Shown: positions 1 through 7,781 of the stretch, one piece after another
Layout of the letters: each line of letters opens with the position of its first letter
Position numbering within the stretch: position 1 is the first letter of the stretch
Origin: Pseudomonas oryzicola
GTDB taxonomy: Bacteria; Pseudomonadota; Gammaproteobacteria; Pseudomonadales; Pseudomonadaceae
Length of the DNA stretch: 64,000 bases
Reading direction: 5' to 3'
NCBI RefSeq assembly: GCF_014269185.2
Contig: NZ_JABWRZ020000002.1
Span: forward strand, 779,863-843,862
Program-made: the position numbers and the translations under genes
Notes under the pieces: generated by a model
The model's database searches: none
What the model was told of the DNA's origin: nothing
The model's input: the letters and a program-made list of their open reading frames with translations, nothing else

Positions 1-518
1 ACAAGATCGCCACCTTCAGCCTGCAGCGGGAGATCAATGAATACCGCAGCGAGCCATTGCTGGCGATCCTGCCCGGGGTGGCCCTGCAGGAGTTGTGGAG
101 CCTGATGGGGACTGCCGAGCAGGCATTGTTCGTGGTGTCGCTGTTCGTCGTGCTGACCGGTTTGATCGGCATGCTCACGGCGATCCTCACCAGCCTGAAC
201 GAGCGCCGGCGGGAGATGGCGATCTTGCGCTCGGTTGGCGCCAGGCCGTGGCATATCGCCGGGCTACTGGTTCTGGAAGCGCTCTCGCTGGCAGCGGTCG
301 GGATCGTCGCCGGGCTTGGCTTGCTGTATGCCGGTATCGCCCTGGCGCAAGGCTATGTGCAGGCCAACTATGGCTTGTACCTGCCGCTGGCCCTGCCCAG
401 TGCTCATGAGTGGACATTGCTGGCTATCATCCTGGGGGCAGCGCTGTTGATGGGCAGCGTGCCGGCGTGGCGGGCCTATCGGCAGTCGCTGGCCGATGGC
501 CTGTCGATACATTTGTGA
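1..518 (+). CDS. ABC transporter permease, FtsX/MacB type (3' part only)
   Basis: The reading frame is open from the left edge and stops at 518, so only the C-terminal part of the gene is present. The visible part holds three hydrophobic helices: one around the ALFVVSLFVVLTGLIGML segment, then two near the end, with the cytoplasmic sequence NERRREMAILRSVGARP between the first and second. This NERRRE-AILRSVGA pattern is typical of the FtsX/MacB permease core (DUF214 family). The partner ATPase would lie to the left, outside the window. A DUF3299 gene follows after 9 bases, so the two are probably one operon. From memory, the related P. aeruginosa cluster PA4063-PA4066 next to oprG is induced by zinc limitation; that role is inferred here, and the substrate cannot be read from the sequence. 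Confidence 0.85.
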   Translation, partial: KIATFSLQREINEYRSEPLLAILPGVALQELWSLMGTAEQALFVVSLFVVLTGLIGMLTAILTSLNERRREMAILRSVGARPWHIAGLLVLEALSLAAVGIVAGLGLLYAGIALAQGYVQANYGLYLPLALPSAHEWTLLAIILGAALLMGSVPAWRAYRQSLADGLSIHL

Positions 519-527
519 GAGCCTGTA

Positions 528-1094
528 ATGATCCGAAACTTCACTGCCTTCTTCGCAGGCACGCCCGCGAAGAGACCCGCACTGCACACGCTGCTGATCC
601 TGCTGCTGACAGTAGCAATGCCGCTGTGGGCCGCCGAACCACGCGAACTGGACTGGCCTTCCCTCATCCCCGAAGGCGCACCGGTCATCCCGCCGCAACT
701 CGCGCCGCTGCACGACATGTCGCAGCTCGGCAACGCCCTGTCCGCCGAATCGGCGCCTCCGGCGCGCCAGCAGGCTCCTGACGCGCCGGTGGTAAAAAGC
801 CTTGACGGCCAGCAGATCAAGCTGCCCGGCTATATCGTGCCGCTGGAGGTGAGCGAAGAGGGCCGCACCACCGAGTTCCTGCTGGTCCCCTACTACGGTG
901 CGTGCATCCATGTGCCACCGCCACCGTCGAACCAGATCGTGCATATCTTCAGCGAAATGGGCGTGCGCATCGAAGACCTCTACCAGCCTTACTGGATCGA
1001 GGGAAAGCTTCAGGTTAGAGCCTCCAGCAGCGAACTGGCGGATGCCGGCTACCAGATGGAAGCCGAGAAAATATACGCTTATGAGCTGAAGTGA
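528..1094 (+). CDS. DUF3299 domain secreted protein
   Basis: A 188-residue protein. Residues 17-35 form a signal-peptide-like hydrophobic stretch ending in MPLWAAEP, so the product is probably periplasmic. The mature part carries the DUF3299 signature: LPGYIVPLE, then VPYYGACIHVPPPPSNQ with its conserved Cys, His and Pro residues. The biochemical function of the family is unknown to me. It sits 9 bases after the ABC permease and upstream of oprG, as in other pseudomonads, so it may serve the transporter. Codons about 8-15 lie inside a REP-like palindrome (551-572), so either the N-terminus is partly REP-derived or translation starts further in. No strong Shine-Dalgarno sequence is visible before 528. 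Confidence 0.82.
   Translation: MIRNFTAFFAGTPAKRPALHTLLILLLTVAMPLWAAEPRELDWPSLIPEGAPVIPPQLAPLHDMSQLGNALSAESAPPARQQAPDAPVVKSLDGQQIKLPGYIVPLEVSEEGRTTEFLLVPYYGACIHVPPPPSNQIVHIFSEMGVRIEDLYQPYWIEGKLQVRASSSELADAGYQMEAEKIYAYELK
551..572. repeat. REP-like palindrome inside the DUF3299 5' end
   Basis: CTTCGCAGGC at 551-560 faces GCCCGCGAAG at 563-572, an inverted repeat with one mismatch that resembles the CTTCGCGGGC core of P. putida REP elements. It overlaps the first codons of the DUF3299 gene. Confidence 0.5.
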
Positions 1095-1124
1095 GAACTG
1101 TTTCTAGTTTGTGACGACGCTTCT

Positions 1125-1138
1125 TTGAGCTGGGTCAA
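1125..1138 (+). promoter_or_regulatory. Anr/FNR-type site upstream of oprG
   Basis: TTGA-N6-TCAA lies at 1125-1138, close to the FNR/Anr consensus TTGAT-N4-ATCAA. Its centre is 41-42 bases upstream of a putative transcription start near 1173. A -10-like TACCAT (1161-1166) falls at the expected distance, so this is the geometry of a class II activated promoter. oprG is known to be Anr-dependent in P. aeruginosa; for this strain it is inferred. Confidence 0.6.
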
Positions 1139-1203
1139 ACTTTCTGTTTAAACGCATCCGTACCATTGGACCACTCGATTACTCACGTCCTCTGGGAGCT
1201 TCC

Positions 1204-1887
1204 ATGAACAAGAACTTGCTCGGCGCCTCACTCGTGGCCCTTGCGCTCGCCGCACCCGCCGCCCACGCCTATCAGGCAGGCGATATGATCCTGCGCGCCG
1301 GCGCCATTACCACCGCTCCCAACGAAAGCAGTGGCGACCTCAAGTTCGATGGCAACAAGGTTTCGGGCACCAAGGCTACCCTCGACAGCGACACCCAGCT
1401 GGGCCTGACCTTCGCCTACATGCTCACCGACCACGTCGGCCTGGAGCTGCTGGCTGCCACCCCGTTCAAGCACACCGTCGGCGTCAAAGGCCTGGGTGGC
1501 GGCCTGGATGGCAAGCTGGCAGACATCAAGCAACTGCCACCGACCCTGTCGCTGCAGTACTACCCGATGGAGCCAAGCTCAAAATTCCAGCCGTATGCAG
1601 GCGTGGGCATCAACTACACCCTGTTCTTCGATGAAGACCTCAGCAGCGCCCGCAAGCAGCAGGGCTTCAGCAACCTGAAGCTGCAGGACTCGGTCGGTAT
1701 CGCCGGTCAGCTGGGCATGGACTACATGCTCACCGACAACCTGCTGGTCAACGCCGCGGTCTGGTACGTCGACATCGACACCAAGGCCACCGTCGACGGC
1801 CCGTCCGCTCTGGGCTTCAGCAAGACCAAGGTCGACGTCGAAGTCGACCCATGGGTGTACATGGTCGGCCTTGGCTACAAGTTCTGA
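1204..1887 (+). CDS. oprG: Outer membrane protein OprG (OmpW family)
   Basis: A 227-residue protein with a clear Sec signal peptide (residues 1-22, ending APAAHA). The mature sequence alternates polar and hydrophobic residues as in an eight-stranded OmpW beta-barrel, and ends with the barrel signature WVYMVGLGYKF, whose terminal Phe serves BAM recognition. OmpW-family porins move small hydrophobic molecules across the outer membrane through a lateral opening. A GGGAG ribosome binding site lies 6 bases before the ATG. Expression probably rises at low oxygen through the Anr-type site at 1125-1138. A GC-rich hairpin at 1901-1918 lies just downstream. OprG is the best fit among OmpW proteins because of the flanking ABC permease/DUF3299 pair and the epimerase pair, an arrangement kept in pseudomonads. 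Confidence 0.93.
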   Translation: MNKNLLGASLVALALAAPAAHAYQAGDMILRAGAITTAPNESSGDLKFDGNKVSGTKATLDSDTQLGLTFAYMLTDHVGLELLAATPFKHTVGVKGLGGGLDGKLADIKQLPPTLSLQYYPMEPSSKFQPYAGVGINYTLFFDEDLSSARKQQGFSNLKLQDSVGIAGQLGMDYMLTDNLLVNAAVWYVDIDTKATVDGPSALGFSKTKVDVEVDPWVYMVGLGYKF

Positions 1888-2057
1888 CCTGAACACTGCA
1901 GGGCGGCTTCGGCCGCCCTCGCCCGTCGTAGCCACAGCCAATACCCCAGCGCGACCGCGCTGATGGCCATCCCCAGGCCACACACCGCAGCCCAACCCCA
2001 ACGGGCGAACACCCAACTCACCAGCAAAGCCCCAGCCCACTGCCCGAGAAAGGGCGA
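1875..2057 (-). pseudogene. Remnant of an MFS transporter C-terminus
   Basis: On the minus strand about 60 codons read as the end of a transporter: GQWAGALLVSWVFARWGW, then a hydrophobic helix, then WLWLRRARAAEAA. This looks like the last one or two helices and basic tail of a major facilitator protein. No matching upstream sequence is present: the frame continues into low-complexity residues and then into REP-like hairpins. It lies tail-to-tail with oprG, overlapping its last codons. It is most likely a decayed gene. The family call rests on this short segment only. Confidence 0.4.
1901..1921 (+). terminator. oprG hairpin (UUCG tetraloop)
   Basis: GGGCGGC at 1901-1907, loop TTCG, GCCGCCC at 1912-1918: a 7-bp GC stem with a stable tetraloop starting 14 bases after the oprG stop. 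There is no long T run, so termination strength is uncertain. Confidence 0.6.
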
Positions 2058-2265
2058 GCGGTTTCTGTTCGCACCAGGTGAGGCACGTTTGGAGTGGGTG
2101 GAGGGTATTACCGGGCTGGCGCTGGAAACATTGCAGGCACGAACCCACGGTCGACGTGTGCTGGCTGCCAAGGATTGCCAGCGCAACGTGGTGCAGCATC
2201 AGTGATTATCGGGGGCTGCTCTGCAGCCCATCGCGAGGCAAGGGGCGCAAAGCGCCGCGAAGGTT
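2058..2265. other. Non-coding stretch after the transporter remnant, with REP-like hairpins
   Basis: Together with the remnant this completes the 378-base gap between oprG and the epimerase gene. No credible gene is seen. Two hairpins stand out: GGGCTGC-TCT-GCAGCCC at 2213-2229 and GGCGC-AAA-GCGCC at 2244-2256. They resemble a P. putida REP pair or the 3' end signal of the leftward epimerase gene that ends at 2266. Confidence 0.5.
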
Positions 2266-3198
2266 TCAGCCCTTGCCCAAAAGCCGTGCCAGGCCTTCGG
2301 CAATCGGCGTCGCCTGGGGGAAATCGAACCGCGCCAGCAAGCGCTGATTATCCGCCCGCGAGTGGCGAATATCACCCGAACGCGCCGCCGCATAGCTGAT
2401 TGGCGGCAAGCTACCGACCACCGTCTTCAGCGCCGCCAGCAACTGGTTCAGCGAGGTGGCCTGGTTGAGGCCGATGTTCACCGCCCCCTCCTCGACCTGC
2501 GCCTGCTCCAGCGCCTGCATCATTACCTGCACCAGGTCACCCACGTAGAGGAAGTCCCGCGTCTGCTCGCCGTCGCCGAATACCGTGATCGGCAAACCCT
2601 GCACCGCGCGCTCGGAGAAGATGCTGATTACTCCGGAGTAAGGCGAGGATGGGTCCTGACGTGGCCCGAAGATATTGAAGAAGCGGAACACCACCGGCTC
2701 CAGGCCATGCTGGCGACGGTAGAAGTCCAGGTACTGCTCGCTGGCCAGCTTGTCCACGGCATAGGGTGTCAACGGTGCCTTGGGGGTGTCTTCGGCAATC
2801 GATTCGCCTTCGCCATTGTTGCCATATACCGCCGCGCTTGAGGCGAACAATACCCGGCGCAGGCCGTGCACGCGCATGGCTTCGCAGACGTTGAGGGTGC
2901 CGACAAAATTGCTCTGGTGGGTCCGTACCGGGTCTTCGACCGAGGCCTGTACCGAGGCCACCGCCGCCAGGTGCACCACGGCACTGCAGCCGGCCGCCGC
3001 CTGCGTGACCAGCCCGGCATCGGCGACATCGCCTTCAATCAGCTGCAGCCGCGGGTGATCGACCTGCAGGTTGCCGCGCCGGCCAGTGGAGAAGTCGTCG
3101 AGAATGCGTACAGCGTAGCCTTTGTCCAACAACGCATCGCACAGGTGGGAGCCAATGAAGCCGGCACCGCCGGTGATCAGGATGGGGGCGTCAGCCAT
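2266..3198 (-). CDS. NAD-dependent epimerase/dehydratase (UDP-sugar 4-epimerase-like)
   Basis: A 310-residue extended SDR enzyme. It has the Rossmann motif GGAGFIGS (residues 10-17), an acidic residue pair after beta-2 (LDDFSTG) suited to NAD, Ser120/121, and the YxxxK catalytic pair Tyr146/Lys150 (YAVDK). The RFFNIFGPRQDP and DFLYVGDLV motifs are typical of UDP-glucose/UDP-GlcNAc 4-epimerases and related dehydratases. The likely role is making a nucleotide sugar for surface polysaccharide; the exact substrate cannot be read. I chose the ATG at 3198 because the Rossmann motif starts right after it and an upstream extension would only translate the overlapping gene out of frame. It overlaps the 3' end of the upstream reductase-like gene by 8 bases, so the two are probably translationally coupled. 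Confidence 0.9.
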   Translation of the reverse strand: MADAPILITGGAGFIGSHLCDALLDKGYAVRILDDFSTGRRGNLQVDHPRLQLIEGDVADAGLVTQAAAGCSAVVHLAAVASVQASVEDPVRTHQSNFVGTLNVCEAMRVHGLRRVLFASSAAVYGNNGEGESIAEDTPKAPLTPYAVDKLASEQYLDFYRRQHGLEPVVFRFFNIFGPRQDPSSPYSGVISIFSERAVQGLPITVFGDGEQTRDFLYVGDLVQVMMQALEQAQVEEGAVNIGLNQATSLNQLLAALKTVVGSLPPISYAAARSGDIRHSRADNQRLLARFDFPQATPIAEGLARLLGKG

Positions 3199-4075
3199 GG
3201 CGGTAGAACCGGTCCAGTAGGGGCGGCAAGCCAGCGCGCCAGGCACGCGGTTTGATGCCGAAGGTATGAAGGATTTTCTTGCAGGCCAGGACTGCGTGCT
3301 GCGGCTCTTCGCTGGCATCCGGCCGCGCGGCATGCGCCTGTGGCGTCGGTGCCTGCACAGCCAACTGGCGATAGTGGCCGGCCTCGGCGAGGATCGCCTG
3401 ACCCAGCGCCAGCGGCGTGGTCGCCTCGTTGCCGGCGTAGTGGTAGGTGCCCCACAGCGGCGCATTGCAATCCAGTTGCTTGAGCACCGAAAGAATGACC
3501 CGGGCGGCATCGTCGACCGGCGTCGGGTTGCCGCGCCGGTCATCGGCCAGCAACAGTTCCTGCGGTTGTTCGGCACGGGTCAGAAAGCGGCCCAGCGCGC
3601 CGTCGATGCTTTCATCGAGCAACCAGCCAAAGCGCAGCAGCACATGTTGCGGGCAAGCCGCACGCACGCTCTGTTCGATACGCCACAGTGCCTGGCCGCG
3701 CAGGCCCAACGGCACCGGTTCGTCCTTTTCGCTGTAGGCCGTGGCCCGCGAACCATCGAATACCCGGTAGCTGGAAGGCTGCACCAGGGTGATCTGGTGA
3801 TGCTGACACAGCTCCGCCAAACGCTCCACCGCCCGCTCCTGCAGGGCCAGGCGTTGCTCGCTGACCGTCTCGGCCTGGAACCAGTCGAAGTAGTAGGCCA
3901 GATTGACCAGCGCATCGGGGCGATGGTCATCGAGCAACTGGGTAAGGCTGGCCGGGGTCCAGCCGTTCTCGGGCGGGCGCGGCGCCAGGAAAGCGATGTC
4001 CTCCTCGGCCCCAAGGCGAATCAGCGCTTGCCCGAGGGCATTGCCACCACCCAACAGCATTAGGCGCATACGCAT
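3191..4075 (-). CDS. Sugar-nucleotide reductase-like protein (RmlD family)
   Basis: A protein of about 294 residues, with the start taken as MRMRLMLLGGG at 4075 (an alternative ATG is at 4069). The N-terminal MLLGGGNALGQAL is a Rossmann nucleotide-binding loop. LVNLAYYFDWFQAE, QPSSYRVFDGS and GTYHYAGNEATT match the fold of dTDP-4-dehydrorhamnose reductases. The usual YxxxK pair is not clear: YSEKDE occurs at the expected place, so catalysis in the RmlD manner is doubtful. The gene overlaps the epimerase by 8 bases and the pair probably makes one product. Similar pairs lie beside oprG in other pseudomonads, where I know of no assigned function. Confidence 0.75.
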   Translation of the reverse strand: MRMRLMLLGGGNALGQALIRLGAEEDIAFLAPRPPENGWTPASLTQLLDDHRPDALVNLAYYFDWFQAETVSEQRLALQERAVERLAELCQHHQITLVQPSSYRVFDGSRATAYSEKDEPVPLGLRGQALWRIEQSVRAACPQHVLLRFGWLLDESIDGALGRFLTRAEQPQELLLADDRRGNPTPVDDAARVILSVLKQLDCNAPLWGTYHYAGNEATTPLALGQAILAEAGHYRQLAVQAPTPQAHAARPDASEEPQHAVLACKKILHTFGIKPRAWRAGLPPLLDRFYRHG

Positions 4076-4164
4076 AGAGTCAGCAGATCCGGAGAGGTTG
4101 ATGAACGGAAAGGGGCATTTTGCGGTTTCCGCTACGGGAAGTCCAACCACAGGTCTTGTTGGAT

Positions 4165-4242
4165 GACCTGTACCAGTTCATTCGCGGGCAGACCCGCTCT
4201 TGCAAATACAGTGTCATCTCTGTGAATCAACCCGCGAAGAGC
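4165..4242. repeat. Degenerate REP pair
   Basis: TTCGCGGGCAGACCCGCTC at 4181-4199 and, inverted, CCCGCGAAGA at 4231-4240 match the P. putida REP core in opposite orientations. They lie between the XRE regulator's stop (4260) and the reductase start (4075). Confidence 0.6.
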
Positions 4243-4259
4243 CCGGCACAGCACTACTA

Positions 4260-5069
4260 CTATTCAATCTCGAACAGACTGTTACGCAACGGCCGCTCGC
4301 TCAATCGCTCACGTATATCGTCATCTATGCGCGGATCATCCGGCTGGTACAGTTTCACCTGGCGGAAGATGCTGGCGCGATTGATCTGCTCACCCAGGTA
4401 CTCCCAAACCACCCGGGTGCATGCTGGGTTGCGCCGGTCACCGCTGGATACGCCCGCCTTCAGGCCGTTAAGGCGAGTGATGCGGCTTTTGAAACTGGGG
4501 ATGAGGATGGTGTGACTCATCTCATTGAAGGTCAGCGACTCGTAGTCGACCAGGAACATCCGGTCCTGCAGCTGGAACGCCGCGCCCAGGTAACGGCAAC
4601 GCACCTCGGCATGGTGGTCGATGGTGCTGGAGCGCTCCTGGCGCTCCTCACGCTCGAACAGGAAGCGCCCACGCTCTTCCCACAGGTGCACCAGCGACAC
4701 CAGGACAGTGCCCGGGACCGACATGCAGTTGGAATACTCCAGGTAATAGCCGCAATAACGCGAAAGATTGCCGCCATGGTCGTGCAACGGGCGGAACAGC
4801 TCGCTGATCGGGTCGCCGGATGGCTCGACCAGAGCGGGAACGCGGGCACTGATCAACTGGCTGAACTGCTCGGGTGGCAAATTCAGTTCGTATTCCTCGA
4901 CGCCAAAAAAATCACCGATGCGCTTGAGGTTGAAAGCGGTCGGACGGCTCTGCCCACTCAGGTACTTGTTGAACTGGGCGCGATTGATCGAGAGCTGGCG
5001 GCAAACTTCGGAGATAGAGCGGTAATGACTACAGGCGAATTTGAGGTTGGTAGCGAAATTATCGCTCAT
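4260..5069 (-). CDS. XRE-family DNA-binding regulator with uncharacterised C-terminal domain
   Basis: A 269-residue protein with the start taken at 5069 (MSDNFATNLKF). A longer frame exists upstream but adds sequence with no domain. Residues about 5-60 form a helix-turn-helix: ISEVCRQLSINRAQFNKYL followed by SGQSRP and RIGDFFGV, an XRE/HTH_3 pattern. The remaining 200 or so residues contain PGTVLVSLVHLW and MFLVDYESLTFNEMSHTIL and match no ligand-binding domain I can name. It is divergent from a sodium:amino-acid symporter, with 179 bases between the starts, so it may control that gene. A tandem TGACGC (5085-5090 and 5094-5099) just upstream of its own start could be an operator. Regulatory role and ligand are inferred. 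Confidence 0.8.
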   Translation of the reverse strand: MSDNFATNLKFACSHYRSISEVCRQLSINRAQFNKYLSGQSRPTAFNLKRIGDFFGVEEYELNLPPEQFSQLISARVPALVEPSGDPISELFRPLHDHGGNLSRYCGYYLEYSNCMSVPGTVLVSLVHLWEERGRFLFEREERQERSSTIDHHAEVRCRYLGAAFQLQDRMFLVDYESLTFNEMSHTILIPSFKSRITRLNGLKAGVSSGDRRNPACTRVVWEYLGEQINRASIFRQVKLYQPDDPRIDDDIRERLSERPLRNSLFEIE

Positions 5070-5248
5070 GACACGGAACCCAGGTGACGCGAATGACGCC
5101 AGTGTAGCAGCAAGTCGCACCAATTTGGAGCAACCCGCGAAATTGTAACCGCTCTTGTCATGGCCAACCATGCGCGCCAACGAATAGCGGTGCGCCTGCC
5201 GTCCGCTGGTCTTTCCACACGAACAATAAGAATCGAGGTCATTTTCAA

Positions 5249-6691
5249 ATGCTCGAAGTACTCAACGATTTCCTCTCGGGGAAACTGCTCATCGTGCTGA
5301 TCGTGGGGCTGGGTAGCTACTTCACCATCCGTTCCCGGTTCGTCCAGTTCCGCCACTTCGCTCACATGTTCAGTGTGTTCAAAGAATCGCTGCGTGGCCA
5401 GGCAGGCCAGCTGAGCTCGTTCCAGGCCCTGATGCTGAGCCTGGCCGGCCGTGTAGGCGCCGGTAACATCGCCGGTGTCGGTATTGCCGTGACCCTGGGT
5501 GGCCCAGGCGCGGTGTTCTGGATGTGGGTTACCGCACTGGTAGGCATGTCCAGCAGCTTCTTCGAATGCACCCTGGCCCAGGTCTACAAGCGCGCCGACG
5601 GCGACGGCCTGTACCGTGGCGGCCCGGCCTACTACATCCAGCACGGCCTGAAGCTGAAAAGCATGGCCATCGTGTTCTCGATCCTGCTGCTGGTCACCTA
5701 CGGCTTCGCCTTCATCGGCCTGCAGTCGTACACCGTGACCCACTCGCTGCAGAACGCCTTCGCCTTCGACCCCAAGCACACCGGCATCGTCCTCGCCGTG
5801 CTGCTGGCCATCACCTTCATCGGCGGCATCAAGCGCATTGCCGCAGTGTCGGACCTGCTGGTACCGGTCAAGACCCTGGCCTACATCGGCGTGACCCTGT
5901 ACGTGATCGGCACCCAGATCGAGCACGTGCCAGCCATGCTGGAAACCATCTTCAAGAGCGCCTTCGGCCTCGACCCAGCGTTTGGCGGCCTGCTCGGCAG
6001 CGCCATTGTCATGGGCGTGAAACGTGGCGTGTTCGCCAACGAAGCAGGCCTGGGCAGTGCGCCGAACGTCGCCGCCGTGGCTGCCGTGAAACACCCGGGT
6101 GCCCAGGGCGTGGTCCAGGCCTTCAGCGTGTTCCTCGACACTTTCGTGATCTGCACCTGCACCGCCCTGCTGATCCTGCTGTCGGGCTTCTACACCCCAG
6201 GCTTCGAAGGTGACGGCATCGTCCTGACCCAGAACTCGCTGGCCGCCGTGGTCGGTGACTGGGGCCGCGTGTTCGTCAGCGTTGCGCTGTCGCTGTTCGT
6301 CTTCACCTGCATCCTCTACAACTACTACCTGGGCGAGAACAGCCTGCAGTTCCTCAGCCGCAACCGCGTGGTGCTGATGGTGTTCCGCGGCCTGGTGCTG
6401 GCGCTGGTGGTATGGGGTTCGCTGCAAGACCTGTCGACCGTGTTCGCTTTCGCCGACATCACCATGACCTGCCTGGCGTTCGTCAACCTGGTGGCCCTGG
6501 CCCTGCTGTTCAAGGTCGGCCTGCGAGTCATGCGCGACTACGACGACCAGCGCAAGGCGGGTGTCGACCAGCCGGTGTTCGATTCGGCCAAATTCGCCGA
6601 CCTCGACCTGGACCGCAACGCCTGGCCTGCCAATCCGCAGGTGGAAAGCGCCACTGACAAAGCAGTTGGCCAAGCGCAAACCCAGCGCTGA
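5249..6691 (+). CDS. Sodium:alanine/glycine symporter (AGCS family)
   Basis: A 480-residue inner-membrane protein with about ten hydrophobic helices. Family motifs visible are the GRVGAGNIAGVGIAVTLGG loop, PGAVFWMWVTALVGM and AYYIQHGLK. It imports alanine or glycine with sodium. The length fits AGCS carriers (about 450-500 residues). A hydrophilic tail of about 40 residues ends the protein. The gene is alone in its transcript: a strong terminator follows at 6706-6737, and the divergent XRE gene lies upstream. GAGGTC lies about 10 bases before the ATG as a ribosome binding site. Confidence 0.92.
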   Translation: MLEVLNDFLSGKLLIVLIVGLGSYFTIRSRFVQFRHFAHMFSVFKESLRGQAGQLSSFQALMLSLAGRVGAGNIAGVGIAVTLGGPGAVFWMWVTALVGMSSSFFECTLAQVYKRADGDGLYRGGPAYYIQHGLKLKSMAIVFSILLLVTYGFAFIGLQSYTVTHSLQNAFAFDPKHTGIVLAVLLAITFIGGIKRIAAVSDLLVPVKTLAYIGVTLYVIGTQIEHVPAMLETIFKSAFGLDPAFGGLLGSAIVMGVKRGVFANEAGLGSAPNVAAVAAVKHPGAQGVVQAFSVFLDTFVICTCTALLILLSGFYTPGFEGDGIVLTQNSLAAVVGDWGRVFVSVALSLFVFTCILYNYYLGENSLQFLSRNRVVLMVFRGLVLALVVWGSLQDLSTVFAFADITMTCLAFVNLVALALLFKVGLRVMRDYDDQRKAGVDQPVFDSAKFADLDLDRNAWPANPQVESATDKAVGQAQTQR

Positions 6692-6705
6692 TATTCTGGC
6701 TTGCC

Positions 6706-6737
6706 AAGCCGCCCCATCCGCGGGCGGCTTTTCTTTT
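6706..6737 (+). terminator. Rho-independent terminator of the symporter gene
   Basis: AAGCCGCCC (6706-6714), a 7-base loop and GGGCGGCTT (6722-6730) form a perfect 9-bp stem, followed by TTTCTTTTTC. Confidence 0.9.
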
Positions 6738-6763
6738 TCCGCTCACTGCTACGGATACTTTCC

Positions 6764-7750
6764 ATGCGTGCAGTAAAGAATCTCCTCGTACTTTATACCG
6801 GGGGCACCATCGGCATGCTCGAAACCCCCGAAGGCCTGGCGCCGGCAGGTGGTTTCGAAGCGCGGATGCGCGAGCATTTCGCCTTGATGGCCGATGCGCC
6901 GAAGGTAAATTGGGCCCTGCGGGAAATGAACCCGCTGCTCGACAGCGCCAACATGCAACAGCACAACTGGCTGGCGATGCGCGATGCCATCGTCGCAGCC
7001 GTGGACGCTGGCCATGACGGTGTACTGGTACTGCACGGCACCGACAGCCTGGCCTACAGTGCTGCTGCCTTGTCGTTCCTGTTGCTGGGCCTGCCGGTGC
7101 CGGTGCTGCTGACCGGCTCCATGCTGCCGGCAGGTGCGGCTGGCAGCGATGCCTGGGATAACCTGTGTGGTGCGCTGCGCCAGTTCGAACACGGCCTGCA
7201 GGATGGCGTGCAGTTGTACTTCCACGGCCAGTTGTTGCATGGTTGCCGGGCATCGAAGCTGCGCAGCGAGGCCTTCGACGCCTTTGCCGCGCTGCCGCGT
7301 CATCGCGACGGCGAGCGGGCGGCGGCGATTCCCGCCGAGCTGGGCTACCGGCACCCGCGGCAACCGGTCAACCTGGCCGTAGTGCCGGTGTTCCCGGGCT
7401 TGCAGGCCTGCCATCTGCAAGCCGTGCTGGACAGTGGCGTGCAAGGCTTGCTGCTGGAGTGCTATGGCAGTGGTACCGGGCCGTCGGACGACCAGGCACT
7501 GCTGGATGTGCTGAGCGCGGCGCGCCAGCGGGGCGTATTGCTGGCCGCGATTAGCCAGTGCCCAGAGGGCTCGGTGGTGTTCGATACCTATGCGGCCGGT
7601 AACCGCTTGCGCGGGGCCGGGCTGGTCAGCGGTGGCGGCATGACCCGCGAGGCAGCGCTAGGCAAGATGCTGGCGCTGCTGGGCGCGGGGTTGGACGTGG
7701 ATGCAGCCGAACAGTGGTTCGCGCTGGATCTGTGTGGGGAGCGGGTTTAG
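6764..7750 (+). CDS. ansA: Type I (cytoplasmic) L-asparaginase
   Basis: A 328-residue enzyme that hydrolyses asparagine to aspartate and ammonia. The first catalytic threonine lies in LYTGGTIGM (Thr12) near the N-terminus. The second Thr-Asp pair is in VLHGTDSLAYSAAAL, and GSMLPAGAAGSDAWDN is also typical. There is no signal peptide, and the length matches AnsA-type cytoplasmic enzymes. I chose the ATG at 6764 because the upstream in-frame start at 6701 would place the terminator hairpin inside the gene. It is convergent with the tRNA-Sec gene, with about 30 bases between them. Confidence 0.9.
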   Translation: MRAVKNLLVLYTGGTIGMLETPEGLAPAGGFEARMREHFALMADAPKVNWALREMNPLLDSANMQQHNWLAMRDAIVAAVDAGHDGVLVLHGTDSLAYSAAALSFLLLGLPVPVLLTGSMLPAGAAGSDAWDNLCGALRQFEHGLQDGVQLYFHGQLLHGCRASKLRSEAFDAFAALPRHRDGERAAAIPAELGYRHPRQPVNLAVVPVFPGLQACHLQAVLDSGVQGLLLECYGSGTGPSDDQALLDVLSAARQRGVLLAAISQCPEGSVVFDTYAAGNRLRGAGLVSGGGMTREAALGKMLALLGAGLDVDAAEQWFALDLCGERV

Positions 7751-7781
7751 CCGCTAAAGGGCCCCGACAGGCAACGGAAAA

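Noticed and set aside
5066..6679. A 537-codon minus-strand frame opposite the symporter
   Set aside because: Low-complexity, Gln/His/Glu-rich sequence without hydrophobic core; the opposite strand encodes a clear AGCS carrier.
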